From assembly GCA_937888925.1 (NCBI GenBank), contig CALARM010000764.1, positions 1 through 13,721 on the forward strand: a stretch of DNA of 13,721 nt. The letters are read 5' to 3'. The position numbers and the translations under genes were made by a program. Source of the stretch: an uncultured Synergistia bacterium. GTDB taxonomy: Bacteria > Eremiobacterota > SpSt-956 > JAKJGF01. The notes under the pieces are model-generated. The model saw nothing but the letters and a program-made list of their open reading frames with translations, was not told the DNA's origin and made no database searches. This document shows, in pieces, positions 9,201 through 13,721 of the stretch. How positions within the stretch are numbered: position 1 is the first letter of the stretch; the number at the start of each line of letters is the position of its first letter.

Positions 9201-9493
9201 ATACAACTATTAAATGTCCTCTTCTGGAAAGGGATCATCTCTGCTGCGGGAATCTCGGCATAGGTGAAATCCTCTTTACTTCAGGGTTGAAACTTGACAG
9301 AAGTGATTTAAAAGAAAAAGGTTTGTTTAAGGCATCCCAGGCAGTATGCAGGGCAAAACAGAGAGGTAGTTTTAACTGTGGCATTGGGGGGCATTTTGAT
9401 CCCGGTTTCTTCCAGGGCATATCAGGAGCCGGCTACGAACTTCTTCGTATGACAGAACCTGATAAAATTCCTTCTGTACTGCTTCTGGAATAA
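6245..9493 (+). CDS. lanM: Class II lanthipeptide synthetase (LanM), ProcM-like CCG type
   Basis: This 1082-aa protein has the usual LanM length. It dehydrates Ser/Thr of a precursor through phosphorylation and elimination, then closes thioether rings with Cys. The dehydratase half (about 1-650) shows D278-R-H280 with GGR, K300 in IYKPKDL, the kinase-like D375-C-H377-M-E-N380, D392-L-E-T, and R541-P-T-R-T-Y. These match the phosphate-transfer and elimination residues known from CylM. The cyclase half (about 720-1070) has YNGICGVALF, SHG at H892, WCQGAPG with C955, and C1000-C1001-G. The three-Cys zinc site replaces the usual Cys-Cys-His and marks the ProcM-like CCG group, whose enzymes are often substrate-tolerant. 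No key residue is missing. ATG 6245 is the natural start, although its Shine-Dalgarno is weak. The precursor gene lies 238 bp downstream on the same strand. Confidence 0.95.
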   Translation: MSLTKKEILELIEKTAFLHDRISGFFVPEQPQNDEIAERNLNKWKEILAQGTEEIFEKRLSFDNLTADTVLSLLGNVRLADKNNLPDWSNILEKIINPEKKITPEHSREEFPLRFIFSDNPVPFEEAFVPFIMVARDELIGKSGESYTLVDDRAHAILEHNLLNSLAFMCLKAIHLEFSLFLLNSKAPFETFIDQLTDTKDSEFYSAFIREMVNNSFVNFFNDYPVLARLVSVRIKFWIESISEFFLRLREDMPEISRFFHKGEPVGKVISVKPSLSDRHNGGRSVISITFESGLRLIYKPKDLSLEKAYFRLLSWFNDHGVSLRFKTIKILNRKNYGWTEFVEYLPCKNEDDGRNYYRRSGQLLCLLYVLGCSDCHMENIIASGEYPVVVDLETLMLPQAKSFEDKKYEERLSFLASRHFFDSVLRTGLLPRWQFGPDKKPYDISGLGSIGEQEVLFKKEIWKNLKTDGMTFEYQFYKLKESLNVPVFENKCLSPFYYKDYILEGFKDMYSYLMAYRDSLLASESPLRDFYKKNIRFVFRPTRTYGMILNHSLDPKLLRDPVLWSINIDLLIKAISKPEINGDYLWPLIKSEIYSMEQLDIPYITACSDSNALNVPGGKTIEGFFEEPGYDRVITCLKGLDSNDMNKQIAFIYGALYARDTGKSENVSREADITSGPDLQGTFLEHALLIGKELKECAICFGNEGVTWIGYEYFPQADRFQLQPLGYNLYNGICGVALFLSALDMVSEKNLFRGTILSALKPLFKDLDDNIMSPIIAKEMSVGGTSGLGSVLYSLVSISHFLEMPEIMDYAERAALLIKDQIEHDVAFDIIYGSAGAIAGLIKFYNVTKDQKILDIAKKCGDHLLENFKENHSGYRAWTTLGNILMGGFSHGVAGIAFSLLKLYSLTGEKKYIDAVKEAILYENTLFSHNTANWLDLRVSSDKPESERFMTAWCQGAPGIALGRIGGLSVLDTEEIRRDIEIALDTTIKCPLLERDHLCCGNLGIGEILFTSGLKLDRSDLKEKGLFKASQAVCRAKQRGSFNCGIGGHFDPGFFQGISGAGYELLRMTEPDKIPSVLLLE

Positions 9494-9512
9494 AATTCTC
9501 TTCCTGAAACTT

Positions 9513-9566
9513 TTCACGACTTTTTCATAAGTTCTTCACAACTTCTTCACATCTTCATATTATAAT
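9513..9566 (+). promoter_or_regulatory. Pho-box-like array plus -10: four hexamers at 11-bp spacing
   Basis: TTCACG (9513), TTCATA (9524), TTCACA (9535) and TTCACA (9546) recur exactly every 11 bp. TATAAT (9561-9566) follows 9 bp after the last. Direct repeats on an 11-bp period are the binding pattern of OmpR/PhoB-family response regulators, and TTCACA-type hexamers with 5-bp spacers resemble the Gram-positive PhoP box. There is no separate -35, as expected for an activated promoter. Assignment to phosphate control is inference; another OmpR-family regulator would fit as well. Confidence 0.55.
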
Positions 9567-9574
9567 TTAAATCA

Positions 9575-9628
9575 ATGAAAGAGATAAAAAAAACAAATAA
9601 TTTGAGGTTTTACGGAGGTGATTTTTAA
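9575..9628 (+). CDS. Possible 17-aa leader-type peptide
   Basis: ATG at 9575 opens MKEIKKTNNLRFYGGDF, ending at TAA 9626-9628. The ATG sits only 8 nt after the TATAAT at 9561-9566, so the transcript would be essentially leaderless. Its last codons overlap GGAGGTGA, which is not followed by a usable ATG or GTG. It may be chance, or a remnant of a lost gene. Confidence 0.15.
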   Translation: MKEIKKTNNLRFYGGDF

Positions 9629-9673
9629 TATTCCATAGAAAAGTTTTTTCGAATCACTCTAATTGCCAGTCTG

Positions 9674-9701
9674 TTGATTTATGAGAAATCTATGATATAA
9701 T
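9674..9701 (+). promoter_or_regulatory. Strong extended -10 promoter for the precursor gene
   Basis: TTGATT (9674-9679), a 16-bp spacer and a perfect TATAAT (9696-9701) preceded by TGA, the extended -10 element. The start near 9708 gives a 5' leader of about 24 nt ending in the ribosome site AAGGAGGG (9717-9724), 7 nt before the ATG. This allows the precursor to be expressed independently of, and probably well above, its synthetase. Confidence 0.75.
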
Positions 9702-9731
9702 TTTATATATTAATAAAAGGAGGGTTATTTG

Positions 9732-10061
9732 ATGTCAGAACAAACAAAGCAAAATCTTTATAGTAAGATCATTGCAAAAGCAGTAAAGGATGAAGATTTT
9801 AAGAAGAGATTGGAGAAAAATCCGGAAGAGACAATAAAGAAGGATTTCGGCCTTGAAATACCTGCCGGCATGAAAATTAAAGTCATAGAAGATACCGAAA
9901 CAGTAAGACACCTTTTGATACCCAGAATTGCACAGGCTGACCTGACCGAGTTGACCGATGCGGATATAGAAACTGTCGCAGCAGCAGGGGCACCTCATAC
10001 AGGGCAGCAGACAATGATGTGTGATACTGCCTGGCAGACCTGCTGGGTCTGCAATCCATAA
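9732..10061 (+). CDS. lanA: NHLP-leader lanthipeptide precursor
   Basis: This 109-aa precursor has a leader (about 1-86) of the nitrile-hydratase-alpha-like type. Visible features are IIAKAVKDEDFKKRLEKNP, then IKKDFGLEIPAGMKIKVIED and the RHLLIP block, and finally the acidic LTELTDADIE ending in VAAAG. NHLP leaders are long and typical of precursors served by ProcM-like LanM. If cleavage follows AAAG (G86), the core is 23 residues: APHTGQQTMM then CDTAWQTCWVCNP. It has four Thr (T90, T94, T99, T103) and three Cys (C97, C104, C107), so up to three methyllanthionine rings. There is no Ser, so no lanthionine. ATG 9732 is preferred over TTG 9729 because it lies 8 nt from AGGAGG. The upstream neighbour is its likely synthetase. 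No protease or C39 exporter is nearby. Confidence 0.92.
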   Translation: MSEQTKQNLYSKIIAKAVKDEDFKKRLEKNPEETIKKDFGLEIPAGMKIKVIEDTETVRHLLIPRIAQADLTELTDADIETVAAAGAPHTGQQTMMCDTAWQTCWVCNP

Positions 10062-10062
10062 T

Positions 10063-10098
10063 TATATGAGAAGCGTAACGAATTACGCTTCTCATATA
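10063..10098 (+). terminator. 16-bp hairpin after the precursor stop
   Basis: A perfect 16-bp stem with CGAA loop starts 2 bp after the precursor stop codon. There is no U-run after it, so termination may be factor-assisted, or the hairpin may protect the 3' end. Arms contain ATGAGAAGCGTAA and its complement. Confidence 0.6.
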
Positions 10099-10207
10099 TA
10101 AATCCTGAAAACACCCATGACCGTCTGGTCACAACGAAGGATGAGAATCTGTCCTCGCATCACGCATCACGCATTACGCATTACGATTCTCATATAAATC
10201 CCGAAAT
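10066..10207. repeat. Duplicated palindromic module with internal 7-bp tandem repeats
   Basis: The arms ATGAGAA / TTCTCAT occur twice: as part of the tight hairpin at 10063-10098 and again at 10141-10149 / 10185-10193. The right arm of each is followed by nearly the same run (TATAAATCC-T/C-GAAA, at 10089-10110 and 10187-10206). The loop of the second copy contains four 7-mers, CGCATCA twice and CGCATTA twice (10156-10183). It looks like a REP/MITE-like palindromic element or a duplicated hairpin that expanded. No gene is seen in this gap. Confidence 0.55.
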
Positions 10208-10231
10208 CTCCGTCTCTTTTATTCGGGATTT
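10196..10231 (-). terminator. Hairpin overlapping the end of the right-hand gene
   Basis: Inverted repeat AAATCCCGAA (10196-10205) and TTCGGGATTT (10222-10231), a 10-bp stem with 16-nt loop. One arm is in the last codons of the minus-strand gene and its TAA stop lies in the loop. There is no clear T-run, so termination is only a candidate role. Confidence 0.4.
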
Positions 10232-13200
10232 GTATCCATTATTGTATTATTTATATGCTTTATGGCATTAAAATAATTTTTAAGATTCTCATTGTCAGAT
10301 GAATTTGATAGCTCAGATTTTTGCTCACCGGAATTTTTGAGACTATGTATCTTTTCTATGGATTTAATGAGAGCCTTCTTGCCATGTGATTGAAGTAACT
10401 GTATCTGAGCCCATAACTGAGTGTCAATAGTCAGCAATGGATTATGGAAAGGATCTTCCATCAGTTTCGTCCTTACCGAAGGAGAAGCTATTAAATCAAA
10501 TAAAGAACTTTCAAGTATGTTCCTGTTCATAACCTCTTCCGGTATTTTTGTAATATCGGATTCCCAGTTTTCTGTTTTTATTTCTACAGTAGATGAACCG
10601 TTGCCATAGAGTGTTTTTCTTTCTATGATACTGTCATTGTCAAAACCGGTAGTTACCCTTGCCATACCTGCATTCGGCCAGCAGAAACACTGCTGTGTCG
10701 TGCCATTGCCCCAGTTTTTACACATATAGGATGTGCCGTCATCATATTTCATACCCAATTTAAACATGTCCTCACCGTAAGAAACCTCGGAAAGAACCGA
10801 TGAGTCATTGTATTTTACCGTTCTTCTTGTTTTATTATCTTCAAAAACAGTCACTTCTTCTCCTGTGCCGTCATTATATTTATATACCTTCTTCGTCGCT
10901 TCTCCCGGCAATTCAAGTAAATCACAGGAATTACTGTCGGGATAGGATACAATCTGTCTTGTTGCTTTATTATCATAATAATAACATCTGTTAACAGTAC
11001 CGTCCGTATATTCCTTTTTATATGCTATTACTTCATTTAACGGCATCCATGCAAGGCTGATTTTTTCTCCGTCAGAGTTTGTTTTTATATTGATACCCCT
11101 TCCTGAGCCCTGGATTATGGTTTTATCTGTCATGGAAGGAGAACTGTAGTCCATCTGACATGACCTTTCGGAAAATGTTGTAATACTGGCTTTTTTCCCT
11201 GCAGTGGGATCCTGTATTTCAATATGCCTTCTCCCATCATCATAATCAATACCTATACGACTGATATTACCCTCATCCAGTCTTGTATATTTTACACGGT
11301 TTCCGTTTTCTCCGGGGAATGAACAGTGCACAAGGAATCTGTTTTTACCTCTGTATTTCCATACACTTGTGTCTGTGTCATAATTTTTACTTTCTTCTAT
11401 ATATAGATCACCGCAGTTAAATATATTACTTTCTATAGATTTCCCCTTTGTTATATGAGAGAAATCAAAGGTACCTGCTCTGTCTCTTACCTGCTTCTGT
11501 TTTATATCGCTTTTGTCCCATTTCGTTACCGTTTCTACGAGTCCCTGGGAATAAATCCTTTCTCTTCTCTTAATACCTTCTTTTTTCCACGATGTTCTGT
11601 TTTCTTCTACCACATTATCCCTTGATATACTTTCATTTAACCTGGTGGTAAGAGAATTTATGTCTAAAGGAAATTCAACGGAATCTTTAGCCAGTAACTC
11701 AAAAGAAGGGGAGAGCGTGGAAAGACTCAGAGAATGTTCGAGATTATTGGTTTTATTACTTATATAATCCTTTGCCCATGACGGGCTGGCCTGAACCTTA
11801 CAGTCTTCAGGAAGAGTAAATTTTTTATGGCACCATAGAGTATTTTCGTCTAATTTCTTCATTGTAGATCTGCTGTTTGCAGTTTTACTGCTTGTACTGA
11901 CAGCAGTTGTTTCTGTACTTAACTCTACTCTGTCTTTTACTACAATACCTGAAACCTCCTGTATTCCTCCTTTAGCCTTATTTTTTTCATCCAATTTCTG
12001 TTTCCTTATAAGAGCCATTCTGGTGAAATACGGTTCCATTTCATCATAAAGACCTCTTCTTAATTTCGCACATGACGGGCAGAGAACCATATCAACATTT
12101 ACTACAATCTGACACATCTGGCAGAGTCTTTTTAATTCAAGATTTGCATCCTGATGCACTTCTGTCGGGAAGGCAGCTACATAGTCCGTTTTGTCCCATG
12201 CCATAACTGCTTCCGTTGCTTCGAGACTTTCCGGATCAAGGCGTTTCTTTCTGTTACCTATCATTTCTTTTGTTATAAATGCACCTTTTTCCTGGAAAGA
12301 TAATTTATCAGTTGAATTCTTTTTATCAAAGAGATTTATCGCCTCACTTATCTGAGCATTAACCCTTTTGAAGAGATTATCAGCATTTATAACTTTCCCC
12401 GGGTCAACCTGCTGGCCCATTATGGAGGAACTTTTTGCGGTGACCTGCTGCCCTGTTATGGATGATTTGATTTTATCCAGTCCCGGTATGGACGATTTGA
12501 TTTTATCCACTTCTTTTGTAAGGGCCGGTTTGATCGACTCCACAATATTTCCCAGCATTTTGAAGGCTTTCCCTATAGTAGATAAGGTACCGGTTCCCTG
12601 AAGAGCCTGTTCCGGCCTGATTCTTTCACCGTCAGTCTTTGTTTCCGCTCTCCGGATGCTTTCTGTCTTTGTTGCTCTGTCAGTCTTCGTAGCCACGCTG
12701 CCGGAACTTTCTTTGTTCCAGTCCTGTTTAAAGGCCCTCTGAGTATCCAGTGTACCTAACTTTCCTTTGTCCATAATTTCCCTTGTTTTTATTTCTACTA
12801 TTTCCTGTTTCTTCGGGTCGAAGTCTTTAATATTTCTTAACTCTCTTGGTACGCCGATAAGTGAAGGCTTTTCAGGAGTTTCACCGGTTCTGTTCCATAG
12901 AGGTATCTTTTTATCTTTATTTTGATCCTGCATCTGAGTTGCTATATTTTCTTTCTTTACCTGGTTACTGGCTGTTTCTTTTGAAGATTCGCCTCTGGCG
13001 GCAGACATGCCCTGTCCTTCAGTTTTTATATTTTCTCCTCTGCCTGTTCCCGTCTGTTTACCTGTTACCTGTTCGTTTGCGGGTATATTCTGCTGTTCTG
13101 TTCTCTGAGGCCCCTGGTAGGAAACCTGTCCTGTATAACCTGATGAACCCTGTTTTGTAATTCCCGATTGATTTGAAACGTTTTTACTCTGGCCGGAAGC

Positions 13201-13721
13201 GCTGCCTGTCTCAATGGCAGAAATTGATTTCCCGTCACCTGCGGTTTTCTGGTAAGGTTGCTGTAATGTTTCAGATTTCGCAGATGCTGCCCTGAAAGAT
13301 TCAATCCCTGTATTTACGTTACCGGCTCCATCATATGAAGCTTTTTGTAATCTCTGTTCTGATGATTGGATGGATTGAGGTGTCTTCTGAAGATTAACCT
13401 TTTCCGTCTGCTCTGTTTTCTGGCCCGCTCCCTGTGCACCTGTCTGCAATAACTGTTCTGATTTTTGCTGTGTACCATAAGACTGCTGACTGACTGAAGT
13501 CTGCTGCGTTGTTTTTTGAGACGAAGAATCCTGCTGTGCTGCAGAAATTTGCTGTGCTGTAGGAGCCTGCTGCGTTGTTTTTTGAGACGAAGAATCCTGC
13601 TGTGCTGCAGAAATTTGCTGTGCTGTAGGAGCCTGCTGCGTTGTTTTTTGAGACGAAGAATCCTGCTGTGCTGCAGAAGTTTGCTGTGCAGTAGAAGTCT
13701 GCTGCATTGTTTTTTGAGACG
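10219..13721 (-). CDS. Giant Gln/Ser-rich protein with zinc-ribbon and Y-x-D-G-T repeats, 5' partial
   Basis: The frame is open to the right edge; the first ATG in it (13707) is only a Thr-to-Met variant in a 22-aa repeat (SQKTMQQ for SQKTTQQ), so the true start lies outside. At least 1166 codons. Numbering from that Met: 1-75 tandem repeats; to about 290 Gln/Ser/Thr/Gly-rich and disordered; then charged; C529-x2-C532-x10-C543-x2-C546, a zinc-ribbon pattern; about 781-1049 beta-type repeats with motifs such as YTDGT, YNDGT, YDDGT and YGNGS roughly every 20 residues; and a helical C-terminus. No enzyme site is recognised. The Y-x-D-G-T series resembles MORN or YD-type repeats in shape only. 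It converges on the precursor gene, with 157 bp between stops. Size and low-complexity style resemble the left-hand giant protein. Function unknown; a surface or secreted protein is inference. Confidence 0.88.
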   Translation of the reverse strand, partial: SQKTMQQTSTAQQTSAAQQDSSSQKTTQQAPTAQQISAAQQDSSSQKTTQQAPTAQQISAAQQDSSSQKTTQQTSVSQQSYGTQQKSEQLLQTGAQGAGQKTEQTEKVNLQKTPQSIQSSEQRLQKASYDGAGNVNTGIESFRAASAKSETLQQPYQKTAGDGKSISAIETGSASGQSKNVSNQSGITKQGSSGYTGQVSYQGPQRTEQQNIPANEQVTGKQTGTGRGENIKTEGQGMSAARGESSKETASNQVKKENIATQMQDQNKDKKIPLWNRTGETPEKPSLIGVPRELRNIKDFDPKKQEIVEIKTREIMDKGKLGTLDTQRAFKQDWNKESSGSVATKTDRATKTESIRRAETKTDGERIRPEQALQGTGTLSTIGKAFKMLGNIVESIKPALTKEVDKIKSSIPGLDKIKSSITGQQVTAKSSSIMGQQVDPGKVINADNLFKRVNAQISEAINLFDKKNSTDKLSFQEKGAFITKEMIGNRKKRLDPESLEATEAVMAWDKTDYVAAFPTEVHQDANLELKRLCQMCQIVVNVDMVLCPSCAKLRRGLYDEMEPYFTRMALIRKQKLDEKNKAKGGIQEVSGIVVKDRVELSTETTAVSTSSKTANSRSTMKKLDENTLWCHKKFTLPEDCKVQASPSWAKDYISNKTNNLEHSLSLSTLSPSFELLAKDSVEFPLDINSLTTRLNESISRDNVVEENRTSWKKEGIKRRERIYSQGLVETVTKWDKSDIKQKQVRDRAGTFDFSHITKGKSIESNIFNCGDLYIEESKNYDTDTSVWKYRGKNRFLVHCSFPGENGNRVKYTRLDEGNISRIGIDYDDGRRHIEIQDPTAGKKASITTFSERSCQMDYSSPSMTDKTIIQGSGRGINIKTNSDGEKISLAWMPLNEVIAYKKEYTDGTVNRCYYYDNKATRQIVSYPDSNSCDLLELPGEATKKVYKYNDGTGEEVTVFEDNKTRRTVKYNDSSVLSEVSYGEDMFKLGMKYDDGTSYMCKNWGNGTTQQCFCWPNAGMARVTTGFDNDSIIERKTLYGNGSSTVEIKTENWESDITKIPEEVMNRNILESSLFDLIASPSVRTKLMEDPFHNPLLTIDTQLWAQIQLLQSHGKKALIKSIEKIHSLKNSGEQKSELSNSSDNENLKNYFNAIKHINNTIMDTNPE
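12070..12123 (-). other. Four-cysteine zinc-ribbon motif in the right-hand giant protein
   Basis: The pattern is C-x2-C-x10-C-x2-C (CQMC ... CPSC). The spacing suits tetrahedral zinc binding. It is a compact structured island in an otherwise low-complexity protein. Such ribbons bind nucleic acid or protein, or simply stabilise a fold. Confidence 0.6.
13501..13721 (-). repeat. 66-bp (22-aa) tandem repeats at the right edge
   Basis: Units begin at 13501, 13567, 13633 and 13699 (partial), period 66 bp. The first two are identical and the others differ by a few bases. The encoded unit is rich in Gln, Ser, Thr and Ala and contains AAQQDSSSQKTTQQ. The array runs off the window. Confidence 0.92.

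Larger units (their letters stand above)
9494..9731 (+). promoter_or_regulatory. Regulatory gap between lanM and precursor gene
   Basis: No terminator hairpin is visible after lanM, so read-through is possible. The gap holds a four-unit 11-bp direct repeat followed by TATAAT, a 17-codon ATG reading frame (9575-9628) whose end overlaps an unused strong Shine-Dalgarno (GGAGGTGA, 9614-9621), and a second promoter close to the precursor gene. No convincing longer gene is present. Confidence 0.6.

Noticed and set aside
9235..9420. Minus-strand ORFs inside lanM (for example 6791-7084, 7372-7672, 9235-9420)
   Set aside because: They are shadows of the well-supported LanM frame, with no family resemblance or ribosome sites.
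9729..9731. TTG as precursor start
   Set aside because: ATG three bases later has better spacing from AGGAGG and is the standard start codon.
10156..10183. CRISPR or iteron origin
   Set aside because: Four 7-mers without spacers and no replication or cas gene nearby; better read as short tandem repeat expansion in a hairpin loop.
13705..13707. ATG at 13707 as the start of the right-hand gene
   Set aside because: The frame stays open to the window edge and the ATG is an ACG-to-ATG variant inside a 22-aa repeat unit, without a ribosome site.

Overview
The window comes from an uncultured-looking, AT-rich bacterium. It shows bacterial Shine-Dalgarno sites and sigma-70-type promoters, but nothing in it fixes the phylum. 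It holds four protein-coding genes and three short intergenic regions, each under 300 bases. Two of the genes are very large, repeat-rich and on the minus strand, and both run off the window (the left one at its 3' end, the right one at its 5' end). Between them lies a small plus-strand lanthipeptide cassette.

Left region (1-6019, minus): one continuous reading frame of at least 2006 codons. It is highly charged and apparently disordered or coiled-coil, with three families of tandem repeats (102-bp, 27-bp and 54-bp units). Inside it is a zinc-peptidase signature, HEMGH followed 37 residues later by EFFAD, arranged as in the anthrax lethal factor (ATLF/M34) catalytic domain. The gene is not obvious from ATG-based ORF calling because it lacks a nearby ATG start and its stop lies outside the window.

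Centre (6023-10061, plus): a divergent promoter region with a 24-bp palindrome, then a 1082-aa class II lanthipeptide synthetase (LanM). Its cyclase carries the three-cysteine CCG zinc site typical of ProcM-like enzymes. After a 238-bp regulatory gap comes a 109-aa precursor peptide with a nitrile-hydratase-type leader (NHLP) and a 23-residue Thr/Cys core (4 Thr, 3 Cys, no Ser). The gap contains four TTCAYR-like hexamers spaced exactly 11 bp apart before a TATAAT, like a Pho-type operator, and then a second, very good extended -10 promoter just before the precursor gene. LanM would dehydrate the core threonines and join them to the cysteines; no exporter or leader peptidase gene is present in the window.

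Right region (10062-13721): a 16-bp perfect hairpin follows the precursor gene, then a diverged second copy of the same palindromic module carrying 7-bp tandem repeats. Beyond it is the convergent 3' end of a second giant protein, with Gln/Ser/Thr-rich 22-aa repeats, a four-cysteine zinc-ribbon motif and a C-terminal series of Y-x-D-G-T beta-type repeats. Its true start is beyond the right edge.

The most notable combination is a ProcM-type lanthipeptide cassette with a possible phosphate-responsive promoter, placed between two giant repeat proteins, one of which carries a lethal-factor-like protease domain. Whether the two parts work together is inference.
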